Made by a program: the position numbers and the translations under genes. Positions 1 to 9,851 of a DNA stretch of 64,000 bases are shown here, one piece after another. The notes under the pieces are model-generated. The model had not been told where the DNA came from. It saw only the letters and a list, made by a program, of their open reading frames with translations, and made no database searches. Within the stretch, counting starts at the first letter, position 1. Each line of letters begins with the position of its first letter. The DNA is from Thecamonas trahens ATCC 50062 (Eukaryota > Apusozoa > Apusomonadida > Apusomonadidae): contig NW_013657665.1 in assembly GCF_000142905.1 (NCBI RefSeq), positions 200,164-264,163 of the forward strand, in the 5' to 3' direction.

Positions 1-1148
1 TCATCAAGTTCGAGCTCGGGCGACTTTTTGTCTGCCGAGAACGGTGGTGAGGCTGCGTCGCCCAAGGTTGCGCTCGCCAAGCGGGTGCTGGACCTCGCCA
101 ACGCGATCGAGGGCCAGGAGATTGCGCAGCTGTACATGTTGCAGCTGGAGCAGGCACAGGCGTCGTACGAGGCCAAGCTAGAAGGGCTGACTCGCGAGAT
201 CCGCGCAATCGAGGCGCGGGCGGCTGCCGACGGCGTCGGGGCCAGCAGCGGCAGCGGGGTGGCAGGACCCGGCAGTGGCGGCGAGGCGCAGGCGTTGGTG
301 GCAGCCAACGCGGCACTCGAGGCCAAGGTCCGCGAGCTGGACGAAGCCAAGCGCGAAGCCGAGGTGTGGCAGCCGGCGAATCTGGCGTCGTCGATCGGAG
401 GCTACGTGTGGAACGCAACGGTCAAGGCGTTCGAGGTTGTGTCGTCGGCGACCCACCACCTCACACACAACCGCCGCTCGCGGCCCGGGGTGTACTCGGC
501 GCTCGAGTCGGAGCAGATGCGGACGATACACGAGTACTACAAGCGGTACATTGCGCCGACGCTTCCGGAGCTGCTCGAGGTGACCGGTCCGGACTATGCA
601 TCGTCGGCGACGGCGTCGCCGCCCAAGCCGCGCACCTTTCACCTTCGTTCGTGGCAGCACAAGCTCGGCGACGGCTTCCTCCGTCCGCTGGCCAGGAGGC
701 ACTCGCGCACGTCTGCTCGTACCAGGTCGAGCGTCACGCCCGCATCGCCGGCGCCGGTTATCCCGACGACCCGACAAACTTGCTCCTCACCGAGCTCAAG
801 ACCTGGCTGGTGGCTGAGCTCTCGGTCGCGCCGCGCGACTCGCCGACCGCCGTCGACTCGCTCCGTAACCGTATCAAATTTCTCCGCGATCTCGTCAACG
901 CGTCGATCTTCCCAGTTGGCACCACGTCGTCGATCCACCTCGTCACTGTCCTCAACTACGTCCTCTCGCTCCTCACAGAGGCGCACGCCGCGTTTGCGCC
1001 CGAGGCCCTCGAACGGGCCACGGTCGCCATCACCTTTTCTTCCCCGCCGACGCCGCCCTCGTCCGATGACGATGGCAGTGCCCCTCGGCGCCCCTCGCTC
1101 TCGGCCGCGAGAAGATCTTCCGTGTCGTCGTCGACCTCGCGCGAGTAG
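1..1148 (+). CDS. Unrecognised coiled-coil protein, 5'-truncated by the window edge
   Basis: The reading frame is open from base 1 with no start codon, so the gene begins upstream. The model is exon 1-579 joined to 696-1148, giving 343 visible residues. The frame changes between these two parts, and removing a GT...AG intron at 580-695 joins them exactly at a codon boundary. The visible protein has a short Ser run, two Ala/Glu/Lys-rich heptad-like stretches (about residues 55-85 and 95-120) with a Gly/Ser linker between them, then a helical, non-repetitive region (from about residue 160) with many Leu/Trp/Tyr residues, and a Ser/Pro/Arg-rich tail. I do not recognise the C-terminal domain. Codon use is GC-rich at third positions, as in neighbouring genes. 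An alternative to the intron is a sequencing frameshift near 690. Confidence 0.6.
580..695 (+). other. Predicted intron, 116 nt, phase 0
   Basis: It begins GTGACC and ends GGCCAG. Its length is 2 mod 3, which is what is needed to move from the upstream to the downstream reading frame. No stop codon lies in the upstream frame within it, so the call rests on frame restoration and splice dinucleotides only. Confidence 0.45.
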
Positions 1149-2005
1149 GCTGTTCTGTGCCACTCGCGTTCGTTTGCCTGTCGGCTTGAGTGGCAAGTAG
1201 CCAGCAAGCCGCGAACACACGTCGGAGCTGCCAGGAGAATGTCCGCGTCAGGCACAGGCCATGGCAATCGCACTCCGCCATAAAGCCCCCACGTCTGCTG
1301 CAAGCCGGGTACACACAAGTTGAGGCGGGTTCCTGACCCGGGCGGACCGGACCGTGACACGTACGCACCTCCAGGTCCATCTGGTCACGTGATCGAGCCG
1401 ATTCGGCTATGTTGACAGCGGTTTATGACCATTTTGCGGGAAATGTTAGACCTTCATTGATAAGCCACACTCCCCTCCTCCCCGCACCACCACCATGGGA
1501 TCCTGTGCCTCGACGCGAAAGCGGTCGAGTGTGGGGCCTTTGACAGCCAGCGTGGTCTTCTCACGGGAGCGAGGCTCAACCTTTCTCCCTGTAACATGTA
1601 CGTTGGTCTTGGAGGTCAATGCCTGTCATGGGGCTTGTTTGAATCCGTCTTCCGCAGCCCGCCCCACGTTGACCAACGTCAGCCTTCTGTCTTTCGGCGG
1701 TGGTGGAGTCGGTGGTGTAGCAGCTACGGCTAGTGTGGGCCAAGATTGTTCCCCAACATACACCTACACGCATTGGTTTCCAGCCAGCAAGCATGTCTTG
1801 TCATCCTTGCCGTGTTATGTGGTAGAATGGCGTGTGGCGGCGGAGGTGGCGGCGTTACAACCCGGCTCGTTGGCAAGGCTGTGGTCAGGCGTGCGGCCAT
1901 TTTCCCGCACCCTGCGGCGAGATATTTGAGGCCGTTGACTGTATCAGTAGCTGCCATACGAGTTTGACTACGTCACACCAACTGGCCGAAACACTCACAT
2001 GAGCA
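1149..2005. other. Intergenic region or 5' leader of the next gene
   Basis: No gene here is supported by itself. The short open frames are not GC3-biased and resemble nothing known. One point of interest is an ATG at 1495 directly after a G-poor CT/CA-rich leader ending in repeated ACC. It could be a first exon of the gene at 2006 (see findings). Confidence 0.4.
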
Positions 2006-3811
2006 ATGTCGATGACCTTATTTTTGCCGGTAATAGCTCGCAATGTGTGGCCGGAGACCGGAGGATTCAGGCCGGAAGGCCGTCGGCGGAAGTTGTTTGT
2101 TACCAGGGTCAAGCAGTACAACTCGGATGTGGTTTGGTTCGAGGTGAGCCGGTCGTCGTCGATGTTGGGATCGGGCGATTCGTCGCTTGACTCTGGCGGC
2201 TCGAGCGTCTCGCGCAACTCGCGCGGCTCACGGCGACGGGCGGTTCTGAGCGAAAACGACTTGACTGTTCCCTCGACATGGTTTGTTACCGTGCATGTGA
2301 ACATTGACGGCGGGCGCGAGCTGATCCGGACGGCGACGCCGATCTCGTCCGGGCCAAACCATATGACCTTTCTCATGCGGATCTTCCCCAACACCGAGAT
2401 CGGCCGCTTCCTCAGCAATTTGCAGGTGGCGGACGAGGTCAGCGTCTACGGCCCGCTCCCATCGCGGGTGGCGTTCAGCGCCAATGACGGCATTGCGTCG
2501 CTAGTCACCTCGGCACGGGTCTCGCAGTCGGATCTGGCGCAGAGTGAGCAGGTCAACTTGAAGTGCTCGTCAGTGGTGCTTCTCGCACAGGGCACGGGCA
2601 TCACCACCTTTGTGCAGCTCATCGAGCGGTCGCTGATGGCGACGTCGTCCAACGTGGTGATCCGGCTGGTGCATGTGGTCAAGACTGAAGCCGACTTTTT
2701 GCTCCAGCGCGAGCTGCGAATGCTTGCAGCGCAGGTGCCCGGCCGTCTGGTTGTGGTGCGTGTTGCTGAGCGGCTGGCCATGCCGATGCCTCGGGTAGTG
2801 GTGGGCAAGTTTGACGAGGACATGCTCGCGCGGGTCATCGAGCTCCCGCTCTCGAGCAATACGCTGGTCCTTGTCTCGGGCTCGCGGCGGTTCAACATGG
2901 AGTGCGGTCTGTGGCTGGCACGTTCGGGCGTTGCCTCTGACCGGGTCAGCCTCATCCCAGACTCTGAGCCGCTGATGTCGTTTGACAACTCGGTGCCGTC
3001 GGCGGATGCGCTCGTTGCCGCCGTTGCCGAGCAGGACTTGCCGCCGGCGCCCGCCAAGCCCAAGGAGGATCCCAGACCAGAGTGCTCCGCAGCTCCATCG
3101 CTTCCGATTATTTCCGCCTCAATGGTTGCGGCTCGCCAGGATTGGATTGTTGTCGACGGCTTTGTCATCGACATGGCTACCTTTAAGGACCGTCACCCGG
3201 GCGGACTGGAGACTTCCGGCAAGCGCGACGCGTCGGCCATGTTTCTCAACACATCGTCCGAGGCGCACAGCGAGCTGCTGAAGCTCGCGGTGGGCATTCT
3301 TGACGACGACGATGGTGCATCGGACATCCTTGCCGCCACAGTGACGACGCTTGACCCGCTCAAGTCGTCAAACTCTGTTGTTGAGCGCGGCTCGGAGAGA
3401 AGCGGTTCTTCGCTCAATTCATCGCGGGCACTTTCGGTCGACCTTGTTGTCCGGGTCGACGCCTTTAACCCTTCGCCTGCAGAGCTGCAACTCATCAACA
3501 CCTCGCCCGCCGTCGAGCAACTGACGCCGGTCATCCGCACCCACCAGGCGACAAACTCGTCGTCGTCCTTTTCGCTCTTTGACTCGTCGTCGGAGCAGCG
3601 AGAGTATGCCACCACCCCCGACTCGGTCTACGTCGCCGCAGTGGCGACGACCCGCTCGTTTGGCCATGTATCATCAAGCGCAGTCGACATGCAATCGTCG
3701 TCAACAACGGCATCTTCTTCATCCTCCTCGTTTTCGTCGTCGTACTCGACGTCATCGCGCCGGGGCTCACTCCCACGGTCAGGCAGCAACGACGATCCGT
3801 CCGCTATGTGA
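2006..3811 (+). CDS. Cytochrome b5 reductase-like / cytochrome b5 fusion protein
   Basis: A 601-residue protein combining a flavin/NAD(P)H reductase module with a C-terminal haem module, expected to pass electrons from pyridine nucleotide through flavin to haem. Residues about 30-160 form the FAD-binding half; RTATPIS near residue 107 replaces the usual RxYTPxS. GTGIT near residue 197 is the NAD-half glycine motif, and LVSGSRR near residue 290 stands where the family has CGPPxM, so the nucleotide site is diverged. Residues about 375-430 are a cytochrome b5 domain with HPGG near residue 396 and a second candidate haem ligand in SEAHS about 26 residues on. The last 160 residues are Ser-rich and low in complexity. 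Haem C-terminal to the reductase is unlike the usual b5-then-reductase order. Start: ATG 2006 is the first in-frame ATG after a stop at 2000, but an upstream spliced exon is possible. Confidence 0.75.
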   Translation: MSMTLFLPVIARNVWPETGGFRPEGRRRKLFVTRVKQYNSDVVWFEVSRSSSMLGSGDSSLDSGGSSVSRNSRGSRRRAVLSENDLTVPSTWFVTVHVNIDGGRELIRTATPISSGPNHMTFLMRIFPNTEIGRFLSNLQVADEVSVYGPLPSRVAFSANDGIASLVTSARVSQSDLAQSEQVNLKCSSVVLLAQGTGITTFVQLIERSLMATSSNVVIRLVHVVKTEADFLLQRELRMLAAQVPGRLVVVRVAERLAMPMPRVVVGKFDEDMLARVIELPLSSNTLVLVSGSRRFNMECGLWLARSGVASDRVSLIPDSEPLMSFDNSVPSADALVAAVAEQDLPPAPAKPKEDPRPECSAAPSLPIISASMVAARQDWIVVDGFVIDMATFKDRHPGGLETSGKRDASAMFLNTSSEAHSELLKLAVGILDDDDGASDILAATVTTLDPLKSSNSVVERGSERSGSSLNSSRALSVDLVVRVDAFNPSPAELQLINTSPAVEQLTPVIRTHQATNSSSSFSLFDSSSEQREYATTPDSVYVAAVATTRSFGHVSSSAVDMQSSSTTASSSSSSFSSSYSTSSRRGSLPRSGSNDDPSAM

Positions 3812-4024
3812 CTGCGCCCAGCTGATTCGGGGAGCTTCTCTTGGCAGGCCGAGACTGTGGCTAATGCTGCGGTTTGTAGATTAATACTTACTGATGTGTC
3901 TGCAGTCCTACACCGAAGGCGTGATGGCGTGACTTCGAAATGGCGTGGAGGCGTGACGGCCCACCGGCTGTCGGGCCAGACCAACTCTCTCGCTCCCCCT
4001 TTGTCCCCCTCTCGCCCCGCTGCC

Positions 4025-5626
4025 ATGTCTGACAGCCCCCCACGTACAAGGGCGGCAGAGACAGAAAGCCCAGACCTCATTCCGACGACCCCTCCACCAC
4101 CTCGTGCATGGGCTATGCTTCCGCGGATGGTGGCACTCGCGTGGCCGGTCGTCCTTGCCTACCTGCTGGAGATGATGATTCCGGTGACGGCACTGGCTGT
4201 GCTGGGCCATCTGGACTCGACCGAGGTGCTTGCCGGCGCTGCATTGGGCACCATGTTTGTCAATGTGACTGGTATGTCGCTTGGCTTTGGTCTCGCTACT
4301 GCTCTTGATACTCTCTGTTCGCAGGCTGTTGGGGCGAGGAAGCTCGCCCTCGTCGGCGTCCTCGCCCAGCGCGGCGCACTCGTCCTCATGGCCTTTGCTG
4401 CTGTCGTCATCTTGGGACTCTGGATCCACGCGGAGCGAATTCTCCTGGCACTGGGCCAAGGCGCGCCGCAGGCTGCTGTTGCTGGGCGATACATCCGGTA
4501 TCTCATTCCATCGCTACCGGCGCTGCTGCTGGTAGAGGTGCTCAAGAAGGTCTGCTTTGCCCTGCAGATTGTCCGCCCGCAGATGGTCATCATGCTCTGC
4601 GTTAACGTGCTCAATGTGAGCGCGCAGGTTGTGGCCATCCATGTGCTCAAGATGCCGTACATTGCGGTGCCGATCATTATTTCGGTGACAAGCGTGGTGA
4701 CGCTTGTGGCGCTGGGTGGATACCTCGCGGGCTCGGGTCATGTTGCGGCGATCTGGACCGGTTGGTCGAGCGAGGCCTTCCGCGACTGGGCGCCTTTTCT
4801 CCGGCTCGGCGTCCCGGGCCTTGCCATGCTCTGCCTCGAGTGGTGGGCGTTTGAGGTGCTTGCGCTCGAGGCCGGGCGGCTGTCGACGGCGGATCTTGCG
4901 GCTCAGGTCGTGGTCCTCAACATCGCCTCGCTTGCGTTCATGGTTCCGCTTGGTCAGTCGGTAGCGGTCTCGACGCTAGTGGGCAACTTTCTGGGCGCGG
5001 CGCAGCCTGGGCATGCCAAGCGCGCGGCGTACGCGGCGATGGTGTGTGTGCTTGCGACTGCGGTAACCGTCGGCTCGCTGCTCATTGGGCTGAGGTACCA
5101 GCTTGCGCGGGCTTACACCCGCAACGAGCATGTGGTCCAGCTAGTGGCACGCTCGCTCGTGGTTGTCGGATTTTTCCAGCTCTGCGACGGGACGCAGGCT
5201 GTGTGTTCGGGTGTCATCCGGGGGACCGGGCGGCAAGCCATCGGCGCGCTGGCCAACTTTCTGGGCTACATTGTGGTCGGCCTCCCGCTTGGCGCACTCC
5301 TGACGTTCAAGGTCGGCCTTGGTATCGAGGGCTTGTGGCTCGGGATGACCATTGGTCTCCTCATCACTTCGTCGTTCTTTGCCTCGCTCGTTCTCCGGCA
5401 GGACTGGCAGCTGTGGTCGGAGGTTGCGGTGCGACGGTCGAATGAGGCCGCGGCGGGGCTTGCCGGTCCAGGCTCCGACAGGAGCGGAAGCGAACTGGCG
5501 ACCGCGCCGCTGCTGATCAACAGCGACGGGCGCGCGCGCGTGTCCGAGTCGGGCCCCGAGTCGCCGGCAGCGTTTGTCATCGACCTCGAGTTGCCAGACT
5601 CGATCGAGTCGGCCGAGTCGGTTTGA
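4025..5626 (+). CDS. MATE-family multidrug/toxin efflux transporter
   Basis: A 533-residue multipass membrane protein. It has two homologous halves (about residues 35-200 and 255-430), each with about six hydrophobic segments, as in MATE exporters that move organic cations or metabolites in exchange for H+ or Na+. Family hallmarks include the first-helix segment ending in PVTALAVLGHLDS, the glycine-rich GMSLGFGLATALDTLCSQAVGA loop region of the first half, and, in the second half, GQSVAVSTLVGNFLGA followed by a helix with QAVCSGVIRGTGRQ. The N-terminus (about 30 residues) and the C-terminus (about 75) are polar, Ser/Pro-rich and presumably cytosolic. ATG 4025 is chosen because it follows a pyrimidine-rich, G-poor leader and removes an upstream extension unlike any MATE N-terminus. 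Substrate cannot be told from sequence. Confidence 0.9.
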   Translation: MSDSPPRTRAAETESPDLIPTTPPPPRAWAMLPRMVALAWPVVLAYLLEMMIPVTALAVLGHLDSTEVLAGAALGTMFVNVTGMSLGFGLATALDTLCSQAVGARKLALVGVLAQRGALVLMAFAAVVILGLWIHAERILLALGQGAPQAAVAGRYIRYLIPSLPALLLVEVLKKVCFALQIVRPQMVIMLCVNVLNVSAQVVAIHVLKMPYIAVPIIISVTSVVTLVALGGYLAGSGHVAAIWTGWSSEAFRDWAPFLRLGVPGLAMLCLEWWAFEVLALEAGRLSTADLAAQVVVLNIASLAFMVPLGQSVAVSTLVGNFLGAAQPGHAKRAAYAAMVCVLATAVTVGSLLIGLRYQLARAYTRNEHVVQLVARSLVVVGFFQLCDGTQAVCSGVIRGTGRQAIGALANFLGYIVVGLPLGALLTFKVGLGIEGLWLGMTIGLLITSSFFASLVLRQDWQLWSEVAVRRSNEAAAGLAGPGSDRSGSELATAPLLINSDGRARVSESGPESPAAFVIDLELPDSIESAESV

Positions 5627-5728
5627 CTCGTGCGCAGACTATGCGGAAGACAACGAACAGGCTGCTTGCAGCACGCTGACGAGCGCAAGCGGCCTGGTGT
5701 GGTTTTTGGGCGAGACGGTGACCGCGAC

Positions 5729-5734
5729 AATAAA
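5729..5734 (+). terminator. Poly(A) signal AATAAA for the MATE gene
   Basis: A perfect AATAAA hexamer about 100 nt after the MATE stop codon at 5626 and ahead of the convergent ZW10 gene. The placement fits a eukaryotic polyadenylation signal. Confidence 0.5.
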
Positions 5735-5800
5735 GCTCTTTGGTAGCTCAAGCGCAGGCGACAGAGGTTACATCATTTAGCAAGGTGAGCCGAGGCGAGA

Positions 5801-8116
5801 TCATGCCTGCGCAAGCTGCTGGAGCTTGGCAGTGCGACGCGGGGTATCCGAGAACAGGGCGCGGATGAGGTGCTGAACTTCATGGCGCGAGAAGCCGGGC
5901 ATGGCATCGAGGGTGATGGCGTCAAGGTCCATGCCCAGGAAGGTCTGCAGAGCTGAGAACCGTGTGAGGGCCGGGACGTACTTTGCGGCCGGCGCCGCCT
6001 CGCCGCCGTGGACAAACAGATGCGGGAGCGGGGCGGCGAGCGAGGCCATGAGGGCAACAAGCTGGTACGACTCAGCAGCGGCAATGTCGCGGAGAGTGAG
6101 AACGCCTGAGGTGACCTTGGAGAGGACGGCTTCAACAAGGACACCGACAGTGTGGAGGTAGAGCTGGCGCGGGAAGACGGCCCAGATGGTGGCGGCGTCC
6201 TGCAGGACGTGGACGACCGACTGGAGTGCGCCTTCAACAGCGTCAAACTTATCGTCGAGGTGGGTGCCACCGAATCCGTCGACCTGCCCGAGCGCCGCGG
6301 CCACGCGCTTGCGCGCGCGCATGACGGCTGCGGCGTAGACCGACTCGCCGAGCGAGCGGAAGAGCGGGACAAGGTCGACAAAGGTGGAGACGTGCGAGCC
6401 CGTGGCCTCTGCGAGCTTGGGCGCAAACTCGAACGAGAGCAGGAGACAGTGGTGCGCGAGGTACATGCAGTCGTTGTGGAAGAGGGCGGCAAAGGTCTCG
6501 TCGTTTTCCAGGCGCGACGCGTGGTAGGTGGGCATGAGTGCGCGAAAGAGGTCGAAGAGGTCGCGCGCGCCAGCCGCAAGCTGCCGTGCCGTTGTTGGCG
6601 ACGCGCCCACAGCCTCGTCGAGAGTTTGCCACGCCATGGCCACCAGCGTCTGAGTCGAGCACGAGACGTGGCACGAGGGCATGACGATCAGGCCTGAGCC
6701 ACCGACACCTGCACCGCCCTTTCCGCCCTTGCCGCCCTTCTTGGACGCAGCTGGCGCCGCACCCTTGACCTGGGCGTGGAATGGCGAGCGCTCCTCCTCA
6801 AACGCCACCACCACGGTGTTGCGGTCCAGCGAGAGCAGCAGCTCCCGCGCCATGACCACCAGCTCGCGGCGCTTGTTGGCGGCAAAGTGTGTGTCGATGT
6901 TGCGGACGTAGTCGCGAAGTTCCGACGTGGCACTCGCCACCAGACCCTTGTTGAGGACAAAGAGCTCAAAGGCTTCGACAGCGACCGCCACGTCGTCAAA
7001 GACCGTGAGCTCCTCCGTCGATGAAGGGACTGCCGGCGCAAGGACAGAGGCAATGATGCCCTGGACTAGCCGCGGCCAGACAAACTTGCCCATCCGCGCC
7101 ATGTACCCGAGGTTGTTGCCGAAGAGCGCCTGCGAGATAAAGTCGATGGCTTCCTTGAGGGCGGCAATGAGGGCGGTGACTGTGTCGAGCGCCGAGGTTG
7201 GCGCGGCGTCGGCATCAGCGTCGGCATCACCATCAGCATCGACAGCGGCCGGCTCTAGCATGCCGCGAAGGTTGGCCATCACGCCGCTGATCTTGGCCGT
7301 GACCGTAAACGTTGTCGGGTTTGCCAGCAGCGGATCGAGAATGGTCTCAAACAGCTTGTTTGCCACCCACTCGAGCTTGTCGTCAAATGCGTCGAGAGTG
7401 GCGAGAGCGTCGAGAACGGCTGAGAGTGCAACCGGCGCGTCCGAGCCCGAGGCCGAGGCGATGGGCGCCAGCCGGCGGGTGAGGGTGACTGCGTGCAACG
7501 ACGGCGTCTTGCCGGCGCTCAGCGCCTGTGGGTCGTCGAAGCGGACGCCGCGCTTAAAGAGCTCGGCAACACGTGCCTCGAGCTTGACCGCCAGCCGGAG
7601 GTAGTGGGCCTCGAGGATGGCAAAGATGCGCGCGTCGACGAGGACGCCCGACTCGAGGCGGACCCGGTCCATGAGCACACCGAGCGCGGCAGAGGCCTCG
7701 GCGGCGTCGGCGTAGTTGCCGGCGGCGAGGGCTGAGTCAAGGCTTTCGAGGAGAGCATGAGCGGCGGCTAGCGTCTCGAGGACGTCGACCATGGCAGCAG
7801 CAGCAGCGACTTCGTCCGACGCGCCGCGGGCTGCACCGTGAGCTGCAGCGAGGGCGGCGGCGCCGTCGTCGGGCCCGGGCGCGCCAGTCTCTGCACCTAC
7901 CACTCGCTGCAAATCGGCCACAACAGCAGCAAGCTCAGCCACATCAGCCGAGAGATCAGCGGTGTAGTTGAGCGTCGTCACAAACTCGGCGTAGTGTGCA
8001 TTGACCGTAGCGTAGACCTTGGCCTTGACCTCTTCCGTCCGTGCGGCCAGAGCCTCAAGGCTCGCACCCGCGCCCGTCACTCCCCCGCCAATTGCCGCCA
8101 CAACTTCGGCAGCCAT
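5801..8116 (-). CDS. ZW10: ZW10 kinetochore / vesicle-tethering protein
   Basis: A 771-residue protein, close to the 779 of human ZW10. In animals ZW10 acts in the RZZ complex at kinetochores (spindle checkpoint, dynein recruitment) and in the NRZ/Dsl1 tether for Golgi-to-ER vesicles. The N-terminal helical region keeps the family's pattern of an acidic/hydrophobic coiled coil with EVKAKVYATVNAHYAEF near residue 25. The most diagnostic stretch is about residues 475-600: CHVSCSTQTLVAMAWQTLDEA, then an FDLFRALMPTYH segment, HNDCMYLAHHCL, and TFVDLVPLFRSLG, all in ZW10 order and spacing. A Gly/Lys linker (about residues 460-475) is a local insertion. ATG 8116 is preferred over an upstream in-frame ATG at 8248 because the leader before it is CA-rich and the conserved N-terminus starts there. 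No intron is needed. Confidence 0.9.
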   Translation of the reverse strand: MAAEVVAAIGGGVTGAGASLEALAARTEEVKAKVYATVNAHYAEFVTTLNYTADLSADVAELAAVVADLQRVVGAETGAPGPDDGAAALAAAHGAARGASDEVAAAAAMVDVLETLAAAHALLESLDSALAAGNYADAAEASAALGVLMDRVRLESGVLVDARIFAILEAHYLRLAVKLEARVAELFKRGVRFDDPQALSAGKTPSLHAVTLTRRLAPIASASGSDAPVALSAVLDALATLDAFDDKLEWVANKLFETILDPLLANPTTFTVTAKISGVMANLRGMLEPAAVDADGDADADADAAPTSALDTVTALIAALKEAIDFISQALFGNNLGYMARMGKFVWPRLVQGIIASVLAPAVPSSTEELTVFDDVAVAVEAFELFVLNKGLVASATSELRDYVRNIDTHFAANKRRELVVMARELLLSLDRNTVVVAFEEERSPFHAQVKGAAPAASKKGGKGGKGGAGVGGSGLIVMPSCHVSCSTQTLVAMAWQTLDEAVGASPTTARQLAAGARDLFDLFRALMPTYHASRLENDETFAALFHNDCMYLAHHCLLLSFEFAPKLAEATGSHVSTFVDLVPLFRSLGESVYAAAVMRARKRVAAALGQVDGFGGTHLDDKFDAVEGALQSVVHVLQDAATIWAVFPRQLYLHTVGVLVEAVLSKVTSGVLTLRDIAAAESYQLVALMASLAAPLPHLFVHGGEAAPAAKYVPALTRFSALQTFLGMDLDAITLDAMPGFSRHEVQHLIRALFSDTPRRTAKLQQLAQA

Positions 8117-8701
8117 AGTGTATGTGTATGAGTGGCGTGTGGAGAGAGGTGTGCGCCCAGGGAATGGCCAAGGTGCGTGCAAGCGGTGTCTTGATGGCGT
8201 GTGCGAGAGGGGGAGTGTCTGGTTTGGCGCCAAATGGTCAAATGCCATGGATGCGCGCGTATGGCTGTCACCCGCACCCGAACAGCATCGTCATTGGGCT
8301 TGTGGGCTGCGTACGTGCTGTCGATGACTATCATATCTAGTGGTTGGCATATGTACGGGCTGAATGGTGTATGGGGGCATGGATATGCTCGACGATGGAG
8401 TTTATTGGCCGGAAGGTGTTGTAGTGCGCCTCTGAGTCAAGCACCCCTACCCTACACAATGCAATTGCTATGCCACCATCATAGGTACCCATAACCATCA
8501 CAAACCGAGATCCACAACTGCATGTGCACAGAGCTAGCATACGTGGGCTATACCTCTTATCCCCCCCCCCCCCCCCACGCCCTCGCTTCTCCCATCAGAG
8601 CGAACCGAGTCGAGCGACGAAAAGGCCGAAACCACGACGACTTGCGGTCGTACAGTTGTCACTCTCACAGCTAGCCGCCCCTCTCTCTCGTCAAGGTCAC
8701 C
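8117..8701. promoter_or_regulatory. Divergent intergenic region between ZW10 and NDUFS7
   Basis: 585 bp between two start codons pointing away from each other, so both promoters must lie here or in the untranslated leaders. Next to ZW10 (8117-8154) the sense strand is CA-rich; next to NDUFS7 it is CT-rich. A run of about 15 C sits near 8562-8576. I see no TATA box or other named element. Confidence 0.4.
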
Positions 8702-9851
8702 ATGCTGCGGCTGTCGTCCACGCTCGCACGATTGGGTATGCCTCCCTTCCCTTCCCTTCCCTTCCCGCCCTCCCCCCTCCCCTCCCCAACGTCCCCCTCC
8801 CTCCCTCCCTCCCCTCCCCCCCCCCCCCCCCCCTTCCACCCCTTCCCTGGATGCCCTCCCACTCACACCCGCTCCTCCCCCTCGGTACACAGCCACCGCC
8901 GTGCCGACGCTGACCCCTGCGGGCTGCTCGGCCCTCCTCCGCCTTCCCTCTGCATCCCTCCACACTTCCACAGACTCTTCCGGTACGCCATACCCTTCTC
9001 GTTCGCCCCCCCTGCCCCTTCACCCTCCTTCCCGTCCACCCCCCTCTTCCCCCCCCCCTGTATCGTCCCTCCCCCCTCGCCCCCCCCTCGCCCCCCCCCC
9101 CCCCCCGGCCGCTGCCCTTTGGCTGACGTCCAAATTTTTGCTCTCCACACACCGCCGCCTCCCCCTCCCCCTCCCCCCCCCCCCTTCCCCCCTTCCCTTC
9201 CCCCGCCCTCCGCACACCCCTTCTTCCTGCTTTGTGCTATGATGGAGAGACTCACAAGGAGAATGCGTTTTGTGGTCAGAGCCTGCTGCTGCTGAGTCTG
9301 CCCCTGTGGCCGGTGCTGGCACGCAGGGCGCCGTGGCTGGCCCGTCGTCGTCGGCCCTCGTCGCTGGCACACCGCCGTCCAACAAGGGCGAGTACGTGGT
9401 GGCCAAGCTTGACGATCTCGTCAACTGGGCTCGGAAGGGCTCGATCTGGCCCATGACTTTCGGTCTTGCCTGCTGCGCTGTGGAGATGATGCAGTGCGCC
9501 GCCGCACGGTATGACGTCGATCGGTTCGGGATCATCTTCCGCCCCTCGCCTCGTCAGTCCGACTGCATGATCGTTGCCGGCACGCTCACCAACAAGATGG
9601 CACCGGCGCTGCGCAAGGTTTACGACCAGATGCCCGAGCCGCGGTGGGTCGTCTCCATGGGCTCGTGCGCCAACGGTGGTGGCTACTACCACTACTCGTA
9701 CGCCGTCGTCCGCGGCTGCGACCGCATCGTTCCCGTCGACGTCTACGTCCCGGGCTGCCCGCCTACCGCAGAGGGCCTCATGTACGGCCTTCTTGTCCTC
9801 CAGAAGAAGGTTGCCCGCTCCCAGGGTCTTTCTGCCTGGTACCGTAAGTGA
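8702..9851 (+). CDS. NDUFS7: NADH:ubiquinone oxidoreductase 20 kDa (PSST) subunit, mitochondrial
   Basis: Three exons, 8702-8735, 8893-8982 and 9280-9851, join in frame (phase 1 at both junctions) to give 231 residues; human NDUFS7 has 213. This subunit holds Fe-S cluster N2, the last cluster before ubiquinone in complex I. All four N2 ligand positions are present: adjacent C106 and C107 in [11 protein letters not shown]171 in [11 protein letters not shown], and C201 in VPGCPP. Exons 1 and 2 encode a mitochondrial presequence (Arg/Ser/Leu/Ala-rich, no acidic residue in the first 39). The start follows a CT-rich leader, and donors GTATGC and GTACGC match others in the window. The C-terminus WYRK is typical of the family. 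This is nuclear DNA, as splicing and the presequence show. Confidence 0.95.
8736..8892 (+). other. NDUFS7 intron 1, 157 nt, almost all pyrimidine
   Basis: GTATGC donor and ACACAG acceptor, phase 1. The interior is nearly all C and T, including a C run of about 15 near 8818-8833. Confidence 0.85.
8983..9279 (+). other. NDUFS7 intron 2, 297 nt, C-rich
   Basis: GTACGC donor and GGTCAG acceptor, phase 1. Several C runs (for example near 9092-9107 and 9174-9184) make most of it homopyrimidine. Confidence 0.85.

Noticed and set aside
1746-1967. Short open frames with Gly/Val-rich products in 1495-1967
   Set aside because: Weak third-position GC bias and no homology signal; only the ATG at 1495 is kept as a possible first exon.
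8534-9372. Gly/Arg-rich and Pro-rich frames over the NDUFS7 introns
   Set aside because: Translations of C/G homopolymer runs in introns.
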